Source: Prevotella sp. (lineage in GTDB: Bacteria; Bacteroidota; Bacteroidia; Bacteroidales; Bacteroidaceae). From it: a stretch of DNA of 50,077 bases. The notes under the pieces were generated by a model, which made no database searches, was not told the DNA's origin, and was given only the letters and a program-made list of their open reading frames with translations. The DNA lies in the NCBI GenBank assembly GCA_017623155.1, contig JAGAPR010000098.1, forward strand, positions 70,601-120,677, read 5' to 3'. This document shows, piece by piece, positions 1-8,989 of this stretch. The stretch's first letter is position 1. The number at the start of each line of letters is the position of its first letter. Made by a program: the position numbers and the translations under genes.

Positions 1-823
1 CTATGACGGTCATCAATTCAGAGCGTGCTGTGCCTGTCTCGCGCTCGGCGACAACGCGCTCATAGTTTTGCAACCAGTTGTAAATTTCCTCGTTGATGAC
101 CGTGCCGTTGTCAACGATGGTCTCGTTTTTGACGATACGTCGGTTGGGGGCTTTGGCTTCACCTATGGCTTGGTTGAGTATTGATGTGTTGAGGTCGGTG
201 TCATAGACCATGGATTCGGTCAACACGCCATTGACACCCGAGTTGATGAGTATCGGGTGACAGTTGTATCGGGTGGCGGCTTTGTCAAGGCGCTCATATA
301 GCTTGGATGGCGTGAGCACCGAGTCGACGGCGACTTTGGTGAGCTCGGTGGGCGACGAGGCTATCTTGATATATTTTTGTTTGGTGGATTGGGCGTTGGT
401 AGTATTCTCGGAGTAAACACCGGTCTTGTATGCAGCCAGCAAGATGTTGTTTACTTCTTTGATAAACGGAGCGGTGTCGGGATATTTGAAGAATCCGCCG
501 AATGCTACCGAGTCGGGGACCTTCATTATAAGGCTGTCGACTTGTTTTATCATTGAATTGACATCAATGGGGCGGGGGGTGTACACGGGGATGTGGGAGG
601 CTCGTATTGAGTCGACACGTTTGCTGACAGTCAGTGAATCGGGGTAGATGTCGATGTCATATGGGGCCACAAGTTTGGCATAATTCCATACTTGCCCTAC
701 CTTGTATTTATATCTGTTGGTGGAGCCGTGGGGATAGCAGTATACCACGAGTGCAGTGACTGCCAATGTCACTATTATAATCAGGGCATTGCCTGCAGGG
801 AGTCGAGATGGTTTGTTCAGCAT
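1..823 (-). CDS. PgpH-like 7TM-HD family protein, N-terminal part only (gene runs off the window)
   Basis: The first 274 codons are visible; the C-terminus lies beyond base 1. Residues about 11-24 form one membrane segment. The rest is a soluble region containing GQVWNYAKLVAPYDIDIYPD and later RRIVKNETIVDNGTVINEE, which resemble the extracytoplasmic 7TMR-HDED domain of PgpH-type proteins. In that family this domain precedes seven membrane helices and a cytoplasmic HD domain that hydrolyses cyclic di-AMP. The membrane helices and HD domain are outside the window, so the enzymatic role is inferred from the N-terminus alone. The start is the ATG at 823, just before the membrane segment. It lies 106 bases downstream of rsh on the same strand with no clear promoter between, so co-transcription is possible, linking two nucleotide second-messenger enzymes. 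Confidence 0.75.
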   Translation of the reverse strand, partial: MLNKPSRLPAGNALIIIVTLAVTALVVYCYPHGSTNRYKYKVGQVWNYAKLVAPYDIDIYPDSLTVSKRVDSIRASHIPVYTPRPIDVNSMIKQVDSLIMKVPDSVAFGGFFKYPDTAPFIKEVNNILLAAYKTGVYSENTTNAQSTKQKYIKIASSPTELTKVAVDSVLTPSKLYERLDKAATRYNCHPILINSGVNGVLTESMVYDTDLNTSILNQAIGEAKAPNRRIVKNETIVDNGTVINEEIYNWLQNYERVVAERETGTARSELMTVI

Positions 824-929
824 TGGCTTGTAATTTATATAGTAACGTTTATGAGAGGGGAGATATTGTTGTTGTCGGCTTTATTGGCCGGCTCGGTGTG
901 TTGGTGTTGGAGTTAGGCGATATGGGTGT

Positions 930-3242
930 CTATTGTATACGCGAAGCCGAGATGACGCCGTCAACTTTTTTCAGACGGGTGCATAGTTCGGTGACCACGG
1001 CGACATCGGCGACGCGCACCTGTATGTCGGAGTGAAATACCTCGTTGTCGGCTTTTATCTCGAGTTGCCTCAGGTCTATAGACTTCTGAGTGGCAATCTG
1101 TTGGGTTATTTCTTGAAGGATGCCGTGTCGGTCGATACCCTCGACGTGAATGTTGGCGAGGAATTTGCCGGAGACGGCGGCCCATCGTGTAGCGACAATG
1201 CGATTGCCGTATCCGGCTTTGAGAACCAGGGCACGTGGACAGTTCAGGGCGTGTACCACGACACGACCGTTGTCATCGATAAATCCCATGACGTCATCGC
1301 CCGGGATGGGACAACAGCAGTCGGCCATGACAAAATTGGCTTTATCATCGTCATAGCGCAGGATGTAGGGTTTCTTGGTGTCAATCGGAGTGGGCGGATT
1401 GGCGACCTTTTCGTTTTGGGGTTCTTTCGGGAGGCCTTTATCGGTGTTGTCAGAGTCGTCATTGGAGCGTATCGAGACACCCGGAATAAGATTGACGGTG
1501 GCGCCTAAGATTTTGCCTAATGTGAATCGGCTTTTTCCCTTGGACTTGTTTTTGAGGAAGTCGGCGGCAGCCTGGTCGAGGGTTATGTCTCCTGTATCAA
1601 CGGCCACGGCCAGCTCGTCACGGTTGGGTTGGCCATAGTGACGGAGAAGACGGTTGAGGCTTTCGTCTGAGAGCGTCATGCCGTTGACAGCGAGGAAGTT
1701 GGCGATAGCTTCCTTGCCACGGGTTATAGACTGTTGCCTGAGGCGGTTGAGAGCCTGGCGCAGTCTGGTGCGGGCTTTGGAGGTTTTGATGAATGACATC
1801 CACTCGGGGTGGGGAGTCTGGGACTGGGAGGTGAGTACCTCAACCTGGTCACCGCTCGAGAGGCGGTGGGACAGAGGTACGAGACGATGGTTGACCTTGC
1901 CGGCAATGCAGTGGAGGCCCAGGTGGGAGTGGAGGGTGAAAGCCAGGTCAAGGACAGTGGACTCGGCCGGAAGGGTGATGAGCTCGCCCCGTGGGGTGAA
2001 TACTACAATCTCTGAGGCAAACAAATTAAGCTTCAGTGAGTCAAGAAAGTCCATGGCGCTGGGCTCGGGGTTGTCCAGAAGGTCTTTGATGGTTTTTAGC
2101 CACACGGTGAGCTCGCTCTCTTCATCGCCTTCGCCAATCTTGTAACGCCAGTGGGCGGCAAATCCTTTTTCGGCAATCTCGTCCATGCGTCGGGAGCGTA
2201 TCTGAACCTCAATCCAGTTGCCGTCGGGGCCCATGACGGTCAGGTGCAGGGCTTGATATCCGTTGGCCTTGGGAACCGAGATCCAATCGCGTGTGCGCTC
2301 GGGGTGCAGACGGTAGAGGTCGGTGATGGCCGAGTATATAGACCAGCATATTTCTTTTTCTTTGGCCATGTCGTCACACTCAAATACGATGCGCATGGCG
2401 TATAGGTCATATACTTCTTCAAACGGGATGTGCTTTGTTTCCATCTTGCGCCATATCGAGTATACCGATTTGAGCCTTGCCTTGGCTTCATACTTGAGGT
2501 CCATGTTTTCGAGGCGTTCCTTGATAGGGGCCGAGAAGTCGCTGTATACTGCTTGGCGTCGCGACTCGCTCTCTTGTATCTGGCGTGATATGCGCTCGTA
2601 TGCCCCGGGGTGCTCATACTTGAAGCTGAGGTCCTCGAGCTCGGTCTTGATGGCAAACAGGCCAAGGCGATGGGCCAGTGGAGCATATATGTATAGTGTC
2701 TCACCCGCAATCTTATATTGTTTGTTGGGAGCCATTGACCCAAGGGTGCGCATATTGTGGAGTCGGTCGGCCATTTTGATGAGCACCACGCGTATGTCCT
2801 CGCACATTGTCAGCAGGAGCTTACGGAAGTTCTCGGCCTGTACCGAGGCCTTGTCGCCAAAGATGCCACCCGAAATTTTTGTCAGCCCCTCGACGATCAT
2901 TGCTATCTTGTCACCGAATTGGCGACGTATATCCTCGACGGTGAAGTCGGTGTCTTCGACCACGTCATGCAACAGAGCGGCACAGATGCTTGTCGATCCC
3001 AGGCCTATCTCACGGCTGACAATGCGCGCTACGGCGATGGGGTGCATGATATATGGCTCGCCCGAGCGACGACGCACACCGGCATGAGCTGCCTTGGCAA
3101 ACCTGTAGGCTTGCTTTATTATCTCGACTTTCTTGCGGTGGTTGCTCGCAAGATATCCGTTGAGAACGTCATTGAAAGCGTCCTCGACTATCTGTTCTTC
3201 GATGAGAGCCTTATCGTTGAGTGAGTCCATGTTAGGCGTCAA
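930..3242 (-). CDS. rsh: bifunctional (p)ppGpp synthetase/hydrolase, RelA/SpoT family
   Basis: Makes and degrades the stringent-response alarmone (p)ppGpp. The 770 residues have the full long-RSH layout. The N-terminal HD hydrolase has MHP at 66-68 and the metal motif HDVVEDT at 92-98. The synthetase domain spans roughly 240-370, with RTRD at 316-319, GYQALH at 328-333 and EVQIR near 345. A TGS domain follows at about 405-470, and a C-terminal ACT domain at about 690-765. The basic RxRD in place of the acidic ExDD of monofunctional RelA fits a bifunctional enzyme, and both active sites look intact. The length is normal. A strong promoter sits about 25 bases before the start. The ATG at 3230 is an alternative start. 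Confidence 0.96.
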   Translation of the reverse strand: MTPNMDSLNDKALIEEQIVEDAFNDVLNGYLASNHRKKVEIIKQAYRFAKAAHAGVRRRSGEPYIMHPIAVARIVSREIGLGSTSICAALLHDVVEDTDFTVEDIRRQFGDKIAMIVEGLTKISGGIFGDKASVQAENFRKLLLTMCEDIRVVLIKMADRLHNMRTLGSMAPNKQYKIAGETLYIYAPLAHRLGLFAIKTELEDLSFKYEHPGAYERISRQIQESESRRQAVYSDFSAPIKERLENMDLKYEAKARLKSVYSIWRKMETKHIPFEEVYDLYAMRIVFECDDMAKEKEICWSIYSAITDLYRLHPERTRDWISVPKANGYQALHLTVMGPDGNWIEVQIRSRRMDEIAEKGFAAHWRYKIGEGDEESELTVWLKTIKDLLDNPEPSAMDFLDSLKLNLFASEIVVFTPRGELITLPAESTVLDLAFTLHSHLGLHCIAGKVNHRLVPLSHRLSSGDQVEVLTSQSQTPHPEWMSFIKTSKARTRLRQALNRLRQQSITRGKEAIANFLAVNGMTLSDESLNRLLRHYGQPNRDELAVAVDTGDITLDQAAADFLKNKSKGKSRFTLGKILGATVNLIPGVSIRSNDDSDNTDKGLPKEPQNEKVANPPTPIDTKKPYILRYDDDKANFVMADCCCPIPGDDVMGFIDDNGRVVVHALNCPRALVLKAGYGNRIVATRWAAVSGKFLANIHVEGIDRHGILQEITQQIATQKSIDLRQLEIKADNEVFHSDIQVRVADVAVVTELCTRLKKVDGVISASRIQ

Positions 3243-3268
3243 GAGGTTGGTTTAATCAGTTCATTTTA

Positions 3269-3299
3269 CAAAGATAACAAAAACCTGTAACACTACAAA
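3269..3299 (-). promoter_or_regulatory. promoter of rsh (TTTG-N19-TATCTTTG)
   Basis: Read on the minus strand, TTTG (3299-3296) and TATCTTTG (3276-3269) are 19 bases apart, matching the Bacteroides -33/-7 consensus. The predicted transcript starts near 3265, giving a leader of about 22 bases. Confidence 0.8.
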
Positions 3300-3320
3300 T
3301 TTAACCAAAAATTTATCAGT

Positions 3321-3344
3321 AAAACAGGGTCTTCGCGACTCCTG
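3321..3344 (-). terminator. possible intrinsic terminator of the 3357-4304 glycosyltransferase
   Basis: On the minus strand CAGGAGTC and GACCCTG pair with one bulged A around the loop GCGAA, followed by TTTT. It lies 13 bases past the stop codon and before the rsh promoter. The stem is short. Confidence 0.5.
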
Positions 3345-3356
3345 CGGGGCGTGATG

Positions 3357-4304
3357 TCAGATAAGAGGGTTGACGATGGTGGCGGCACCACGTCCTCCAA
3401 GACGTGTGTAGTGGTAAACAAGGGACATGAGCAGCTGCATGCGACGAGACTGCCCGGGACGATTGATCACGGCTGAATAGAGGTCGTGAGCCTGTTGGCC
3501 CGCGCCCTCGCGGGCATAGTGGGCGGCAAGAATGACACGGCGGTAGTCGATGAGGCGGTGGAGTGAGGCTTGGTCGCGGTGGTTGGCGGCGTCGATAATC
3601 ATGTCGGCTCGGTCAAGGGCATCTTCCCATAAGCGTGGTCGTGAAGAAAAGTCGGTAGCGGTGATTGACTCGACCTGGGAATAGATGTCGATGTAGGTTC
3701 CCGGCATGAAGTAGGCCTTGTCGGTGGCGAGCAATAGCCTTATGCCCAGTACCCAGTCGTCCCACCCACGCATATCGGTATCCCAGGCCCCGACACGACG
3801 TATCAGAGAGGTGTGGCAGGCATATCCGGCAGTCTTGAGGATGGAATGATAGATATGGTTGCGCAGTGGATGGTGTCGTGTAATCTTGAGTTTATAGGTG
3901 TTGCCTTTAAGGTCGTGGGTATAGGCGGCAGTATATATAATCTCAGCGTCGGGATGTCGGTTGAAGTGGTGGAGGTATTGTTCAACGAGGCCGGGGCGCA
4001 TGGTGTCGTCGCTGTCAAAGAACATTACCAGTGGTGTGTCAACCAGTGAGAGTCCGTGGTTGCGGGCGGCGGCAGCGCCTGGATGTGTCTCTGAGGTGAC
4101 GCTGACACTGAAGTCGGTGCTGTTGTGCTCGGTGGCCCATTGACTGACTATGGCCGCTGAGTCATCAGATGAATTGTTGTCAACAATTATCAGCGATATT
4201 GGCCTGTGGGTCTGGGCATAGATGCTGTCAAGGGTGCGCACGACAAGTTTTGCCCGATTATACACCGGTACGACAATCGTTATATCATGGTCCTTGGTTA
4301 GCAT
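3357..4304 (-). CDS. family 2 glycosyltransferase
   Basis: A 315-residue GT-A fold glycosyltransferase, expected to move a sugar from a nucleotide-sugar to a glycan or lipid acceptor at the inner face of the membrane. The N-terminus has the family opening ITIVVPVYNRAKLVVRTLDS (about 8-27). IIVDNNSSDDS follows at about 39-49, and the metal-binding DSDD at 97-100. WDDWVLGIRLL near 180-190 matches the acceptor-side region of GT2 enzymes. No membrane segment is evident. It faces another GT2 gene across 58 bases, so both may act on one surface polysaccharide. Donor and acceptor cannot be read from the sequence. A -7 box lies only four bases before the ATG. Confidence 0.85.
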   Translation of the reverse strand: MLTKDHDITIVVPVYNRAKLVVRTLDSIYAQTHRPISLIIVDNNSSDDSAAIVSQWATEHNSTDFSVSVTSETHPGAAAARNHGLSLVDTPLVMFFDSDDTMRPGLVEQYLHHFNRHPDAEIIYTAAYTHDLKGNTYKLKITRHHPLRNHIYHSILKTAGYACHTSLIRRVGAWDTDMRGWDDWVLGIRLLLATDKAYFMPGTYIDIYSQVESITATDFSSRPRLWEDALDRADMIIDAANHRDQASLHRLIDYRRVILAAHYAREGAGQQAHDLYSAVINRPGQSRRMQLLMSLVYHYTRLGGRGAATIVNPLI

Positions 4305-4308
4305 GACA

Positions 4309-4316
4309 CAAAGTTA
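4309..4316 (-). promoter_or_regulatory. -7 box TAACTTTG abutting the start codon of the 3357-4304 glycosyltransferase
   Basis: The box ends at 4309 and the ATG begins at 4304, so the predicted transcript would have almost no leader. No TTTG is seen at the expected upstream spacing, so this rests on the -7 box alone. Confidence 0.5.
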
Positions 4317-4327
4317 ATTGTTTTTTC

Positions 4328-4359
4328 TTTGGGGGTGTGGTGTTTTTGGATTAAATTTG
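4328..4359 (+). promoter_or_regulatory. promoter of the 4363-5151 glycosyltransferase (TTTG-N20-TAAATTTG)
   Basis: TTTG at 4328-4331 and TAAATTTG at 4352-4359 are 20 bases apart, a full consensus match. The expected start point, about four bases past the box, coincides with the A of the ATG at 4363. The message would be leaderless. Confidence 0.65.
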
Positions 4360-4362
4360 CGT

Positions 4363-5151
4363 ATGCAAGTGTTGATAAGTACATATGGGAGAGATGGCAT
4401 AGGCCGTGTGGTCGATGCCGCCCATCCGCGGGTCGATGGCGTGGAGTGGCTGGTGAGTTGGCAGAATCCCGAGGGGATTGAGGTCCCGCGGGAGTTGGTG
4501 CGCCCTGATATGGTGGTGATATCGCATGACAGCCGAGGATTGAGTCACAACCGCAATGTCTCGTTGCGCCATGCCACACACGCCGAGGTGGTAATCAGCG
4601 ATGATGATGTCTCCTATAGCCCTGAACAGCTGAGGACGCTAATAGCTATTTTTAAAGAGCATCCCGAGCTTGACATCTTTACATTCCGTTATTCAACGCC
4701 CGATGGAGGTCATGGCAGGGTGTATCCTGCCGGTGACTTTGATCTTGCTCACCCTAAGTGTGGTTACTATGTGTCGTCAATAGAGATGGCATTGAGACGC
4801 GAGCCGGTGCTTGGGTCAGGGGTGTGGTTTGATGAACGCTTTGGCATTGGTGGCCGGCTGTTTGTGGCCGGCGAGGAGAGTGTTTTCTTGTATCAGTTGT
4901 TGCAGAAAGGATTGAAGGGGCGTTTCTTTGACCGTATACTGTGTATCCACCACGGAGGCGCTACCACCGGCGAGCGCGATGATATTGCCGAGCAACTTGC
5001 CGAGGCCTCGGCGGCCTATCACTATATTGCCAACCGCCATACATGGAGGCTCAGGATGTTGTTGTACAGTATGCGTCAGCACCGTCTTTCCAAACAGGCT
5101 TTTATCCAAGCCTGGTGTCGCGGTGTCAGGAAAGTGAGGAGTGGCAGGTGA
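4363..5151 (+). CDS. glycosyltransferase, GT2-like
   Basis: The protein is 262 residues counted from the ATG at 4363. I chose this start because MQVLISTYGRDG begins the conserved first strand; the in-frame ATG at 4318 would add 15 unlikely residues across the promoter. LSHNRNVSLRHAT (about 66-78) and VVISDDDVSYS (about 83-93), with its DDD metal site, follow the GT-A pattern. FVAGEESVFLYQLLQKG fits the acceptor-side E/D region, and the C-terminus is basic. It is probably a cytosolic or membrane-associated sugar transferase, with donor and acceptor unknown. It is divergent from the neighbouring GT2 gene and converges on the lipoprotein gene ending at 5202. Confidence 0.75.
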   Translation: MQVLISTYGRDGIGRVVDAAHPRVDGVEWLVSWQNPEGIEVPRELVRPDMVVISHDSRGLSHNRNVSLRHATHAEVVISDDDVSYSPEQLRTLIAIFKEHPELDIFTFRYSTPDGGHGRVYPAGDFDLAHPKCGYYVSSIEMALRREPVLGSGVWFDERFGIGGRLFVAGEESVFLYQLLQKGLKGRFFDRILCIHHGGATTGERDDIAEQLAEASAAYHYIANRHTWRLRMLLYSMRQHRLSKQAFIQAWCRGVRKVRSGR

Positions 5152-5201
5152 GATGTTGCCTTTGCCTTATGTGTGCTGGTAATCTGACAGAACGGTATTG
5201 C

Positions 5202-6215
5202 TCACTGCTTTATATGTTTAGTGGCGGCTGTGATAGATGTGCCACGGTATAGCTGGTTGCCCGTCGAGTCGGATAGAATGACATATGGAAGACGAGGGAT
5301 AGCGAGATTGCTTATCGGGGTGGCCGAGATGGCACCGGCCATCCAGCCTTGTTCCCAGTTGGCCGAGTCGGTGTTGATATTGCGTGTCCATACCAGGGTG
5401 TCGGCATCGAGCGACAGGTCAAGGATGGCGACACGCGACTTGGCATATTTGGAGCGTGCCGAGCGTAGCGATGCCAGTATTGAGTCACTGCGTCCCGAGT
5501 TTTCGTCGCTGAAGACCAGAAGATTGTAGGCGTGACGTCGAGGATTGAAAGTTACCAAAGAGTCACCCCTGACACGGTAAAGCATGGCTGATATGCGTCG
5601 TGACGATGTCTTGGCGTCGACTGACGATGCTAAGGTCTTGTAGGCTTTGACAATGGCTTCGGGGCGAGCCGAGACATCGATACTTTCGAGCAGTCCCATG
5701 GCTTTTGAAGGATTGCTCGATGAGTCATAGGAGTAGACCAGCAAGAGTGTCGAAACGATATCCCGTGGATTGTTCCTGATGTATTTCTCGATTAAACCAT
5801 TGGCTTTGACTCGGTCACGGGAGTCGAGGACGCCGGCATTGGCTCTTGTCCAGTCGGCCCATCGCTTGGCGATGTCATTATCGCCCGAGACGGTGACGTC
5901 GGAGGGTGATTTGGGGTTGAGGGTGACTTCCAATTCGTCACCGCTGTTGACCCAGAAGCGGCCCACCGGGCGATAGTCATTGGTGTAAACTTGGATGACG
6001 GTTCCATCATCGGGTGCATTACCTGTTATTTCAAAGTCTCCTTTGTTGGTAGCCATGATGATTGTCTCGACAGTCGAGCCGTTGTTGTACATGATACGCA
6101 GGTTGGTTGTCGACTTGTCAGACAGGTGCCCCTTTATTTTAAAGGAGTTATCACTCGAGCAGGCGCTCATGACCAAGGTCGCGATAGTGATAAGAGCAAG
6201 ATATAGTTTTTTCAT
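5202..6215 (-). CDS. DUF4369-type lipoprotein with a thioredoxin-like tail
   Basis: A 337-residue lipoprotein. I chose the ATG at 6215 because MKKLYLALITIATLVMSAC is a clear lipobox signal (Cys19); the longer frame from 6266 has no signal at its start. Residues about 25-115 (FKIKGHLSDKS, TIIMATNKGDFEITGNAPDD) look like the N-terminal DUF4369 domain found in Bacteroidota thiol-disulfide proteins. The C-terminus (LPYVILSDSTGNQLYRG) resembles the end of a thioredoxin-like fold, but no CxxC is present, so redox activity is unlikely. It probably sits in the periplasm or outer membrane. It lies 105 bases downstream of sufS on the same strand; a functional link is not evident. Confidence 0.7.
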   Translation of the reverse strand: MKKLYLALITIATLVMSACSSDNSFKIKGHLSDKSTTNLRIMYNNGSTVETIIMATNKGDFEITGNAPDDGTVIQVYTNDYRPVGRFWVNSGDELEVTLNPKSPSDVTVSGDNDIAKRWADWTRANAGVLDSRDRVKANGLIEKYIRNNPRDIVSTLLLVYSYDSSSNPSKAMGLLESIDVSARPEAIVKAYKTLASSVDAKTSSRRISAMLYRVRGDSLVTFNPRRHAYNLLVFSDENSGRSDSILASLRSARSKYAKSRVAILDLSLDADTLVWTRNINTDSANWEQGWMAGAISATPISNLAIPRLPYVILSDSTGNQLYRGTSITAATKHIKQ

Positions 6216-6320
6216 AAAAAGTTTCTTATCAGGGATTGAATATTGGCCTGAGACCCGATGTATCAAGCATCGGTATCCTGTTAAGCCATACTGCCGGTAA
6301 TCCGGTATTATAGGGTGTCG

Positions 6321-7535
6321 CTAAACAAGCATTGGAGCTATGCGAGCCAGAGCGTTGGCGAGGGCCAGCATTTCTTGTTCGGTATTATATACTGCCATAG
6401 AGGCGCGGACTGTGCCTGGTATGCCGAGTACTTGCATGAGAGGTTGGGCGCAGTGGTGACCTGTGCGGACAGCAATGCCGAGTTTGTCCAGGAGCATGCC
6501 TACGTCATAAGGGTGAGCGTGACCGATATTGAATGACAGCACCGGAGACTTGTCGGGAGTGGTGCCATAGATAGTAATCCCGGGTACCTTCTCGGTAATG
6601 AGATCGGTGGCTACTTTCAGCAGATGATGCTCGTGTGCGGCGATATTCCCGAGGCCGACCTCGGCTATAAAGTCAAGCGCCGAGCCCAGTGCGGCGATGT
6701 CGGTATAGTCGGGGGTGCCGGCCTCAAATTTAAATGGCAGGTCGGCAAACGTGGTGCCATCAAACGAGACATGGGCAATCATCTCGCCACCACCCTGATA
6801 GGGAGGCATCTTCTCGAGCAACTCGCGTCGGCCATACAGCACTCCCACTCCGGTCGGTCCATACATCTTATGTGACGAGAAGGCATAGAAGTCGGCGTCG
6901 AGGTCCTGAACATCGATAGGGAGATGGGCCGAGGCCTGTGCACCGTCGATAACAGCTACGGCGCCGGCCCGATGAGCCATGGCGATAAGTTCTTTGACGG
7001 GATTGACGGTACCCAGGACGTTTGAGACATGGCACACGGCGATGAGGCGTGTGCGCTCGGTGATGAGGCTCTTGAACTGTTCCAGGTCCAAGGACCCGTC
7101 AGGGAGGATACCACAGTGCTTGATGACCAGTCCGTATTGCCGGGCGGCCATTTGCCAGGGAACGATATTGGAGTGGTGTTCCATCACCGTCAGAATGATT
7201 TCGTCTCCGGGAGTTAAGAGTCGGCTGTAGCTCGAGGCCACGAGGTTGAGGGCTTCAGTGGTGCCACGTGTAAAGATAATCTGCTCGTGGGAAGGAGAGT
7301 TGATATAGGCGGCGACACGAGAGCGTGTGGTCTCGAGGGTGTCGGTAGCCTCTTGAGACAGACAATGGACACCACGGTGTACATTGGCGTGGTGCTTGTA
7401 GTACATATCTACCACGCGGTCCACGACACGACGCGGAGTCTGGGATGTTGCCGTGTTGTCGAGATAAATCAGCGGCTTGCCGTAAATCTGACGGTCGAGT
7501 ATCGGAAATTGCTGGCGTATGGCTTGAATATCCAT
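6321..7535 (-). CDS. sufS: cysteine desulfurase SufS
   Basis: A PLP enzyme that removes sulfur from cysteine and passes it as persulfide to iron-sulfur assembly. The 404 residues match the usual SufS length. SSHKMYGPTG contains the PLP lysine (K223), TVMEHHSNIVPW holds the PLP-stacking His region, and C362 in RTGHHCAQPLM is the persulfide cysteine of the group II (SufS/CsdA) type. It is the last suf gene of the sufC-D-S run, 83 bases after sufD. A sufE or sufU sulfur carrier is not in the window. Confidence 0.95.
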   Translation of the reverse strand: MDIQAIRQQFPILDRQIYGKPLIYLDNTATSQTPRRVVDRVVDMYYKHHANVHRGVHCLSQEATDTLETTRSRVAAYINSPSHEQIIFTRGTTEALNLVASSYSRLLTPGDEIILTVMEHHSNIVPWQMAARQYGLVIKHCGILPDGSLDLEQFKSLITERTRLIAVCHVSNVLGTVNPVKELIAMAHRAGAVAVIDGAQASAHLPIDVQDLDADFYAFSSHKMYGPTGVGVLYGRRELLEKMPPYQGGGEMIAHVSFDGTTFADLPFKFEAGTPDYTDIAALGSALDFIAEVGLGNIAAHEHHLLKVATDLITEKVPGITIYGTTPDKSPVLSFNIGHAHPYDVGMLLDKLGIAVRTGHHCAQPLMQVLGIPGTVRASMAVYNTEQEMLALANALARIAPMLV

Positions 7536-7618
7536 TATAAATCAAGAATTAAAAAATTTGAACCTCATCGAATTCCCGATTTTTCGGGCCTTCGACGTTT
7601 CGGTACTTAGACACCATC

Positions 7619-8983
7619 TCAGCAAGCCCCACAGCGGTCGCACAGGGCGCGCCCGTCGGCGGTGGTATCGGTATCGGCCATGGTGGCGAGACGACGCTCT
7701 ATGAGGTGACGGAGACGGTCGCGCAGTGGCTCAAGGGTAACCTTGTCGAGAATGTCACACATAAAAGCTTGCATGAGCATCGAGCGGGCCTGTTCACGGG
7801 GAATACCGCGTGACTGCATGTAGAACAGGGCATCGGCGTCGAGCATGCCGGTAGCGGCTCCGTGGGAGCACTTGACATCGTCACAGTAAATCTCGAGCTG
7901 GGGGCGGGTGTGTATGCGTGCTGTGGGCGAAGCCACGATATTGCGGTTGTTCTGATAGGCCTCGGTGTGATGTGCTCCATATTCGACTCGTATGAGACCC
8001 TCAAATGCCGCGCGGCTGTCACCGTCGGCGACATATTTTATGAGTTGGTCACTGGTACAGTGGGGTGCGTTATGCTTGAGCGTCGATGATATATCGGCTA
8101 TCTGAGTGTCGGAAGTGGTGGCGAGACCATAGATGCGGCAGTCGGCCTGCCGACCGTTGAGCTCGACATTGATGTTGGAGCGAGAGCGTCCCGAGGTGAG
8201 AATGATAGGCGAGAGTGCCAGACGGGCCATGGTGTCGACACGGGCTTGGACGGTTGATATACGAGATGTCGTGGCGTTACTTTCCTCGAGGGCATAGAAA
8301 CGCAACGATGAGCCCGGAGCCAGGTCTATCTCGGTGACCTGGGAAATGGTAGAAGCTACCGATTGGGCGTGGGTGTGGTCACATGTAAGTAGCGTGCACT
8401 CGGCATCTTGTTCCAGGACAATCAGCAGGCGTCTTGACACCAGCATGGGTACTGAAGCAGCCAAGAGGTTGACCAACTGGATTGGACGCTGACAGTGAAC
8501 ACCGCGTGCCACATGGATAAGAATTCCGTCCTGACACAGTAGGGTGTTGAGGGCAACCGCGGGACTGCCGTTGTCGGCAATCATGCCATAATAGCGCTCA
8601 AGCACTCCGGGACACTCAGTCTCGGCCCGGGCAAAGGTACATACAGTGACACCATCGGGCAACATGTCAAGGCCACGTGTCTCCTGTAGCATGTCGTTGG
8701 TGATGATAATCTGGGAGGTAGAGATATTGGGGACGTCACACTTGAAAGCGCGGGCAACGTCGGCGTGAAATGGCACACGTGTGATATTGACACCCAGGTC
8801 GGGTGAAAACATCTCGTTGACATCGGTATACTTATATCCCTCGTCGCCGCGCCGTGGCAGGCAAGAACTCAGGAGCGTATTAAGGGCCGTCTCGCGCCTG
8901 TCGTTGATGACAGGCCGGGAGTGTTGCTCGATAATGGCATGGTGGGCCCTGTATAGGTCGATATATTGATTAATGGCACTCAT
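7619..8983 (-). CDS. sufD: Fe-S cluster assembly protein SufD
   Basis: A 454-residue scaffold subunit that partners SufB and SufC in the SufBCD complex. The SufB/SufD core beta-helix is recognisable in its second half: SRSNINVELNGRQADCRIYGL, then EYGAHHTEAYQNNRNIV, and CDDVKCSHGAATGMLD with the conserved H near 380. The C-terminus ends DRCGAC, a Cys-rich tail I do not recognise as standard. It follows sufC by six bases. Because sufB is missing here, I considered whether this could be SufB. The N-terminal half (helical and poorly conserved) and the order after sufC fit SufD better. Confidence 0.9.
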   Translation of the reverse strand: MSAINQYIDLYRAHHAIIEQHSRPVINDRRETALNTLLSSCLPRRGDEGYKYTDVNEMFSPDLGVNITRVPFHADVARAFKCDVPNISTSQIIITNDMLQETRGLDMLPDGVTVCTFARAETECPGVLERYYGMIADNGSPAVALNTLLCQDGILIHVARGVHCQRPIQLVNLLAASVPMLVSRRLLIVLEQDAECTLLTCDHTHAQSVASTISQVTEIDLAPGSSLRFYALEESNATTSRISTVQARVDTMARLALSPIILTSGRSRSNINVELNGRQADCRIYGLATTSDTQIADISSTLKHNAPHCTSDQLIKYVADGDSRAAFEGLIRVEYGAHHTEAYQNNRNIVASPTARIHTRPQLEIYCDDVKCSHGAATGMLDADALFYMQSRGIPREQARSMLMQAFMCDILDKVTLEPLRDRLRHLIERRLATMADTDTTADGRALCDRCGAC

Positions 8984-8989
8984 GGGACG

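Noticed and set aside
2323-3087. 254-residue + strand frame over rsh
   Set aside because: Ser/Arg-rich antisense of conserved RSH domains, with no domain of its own.
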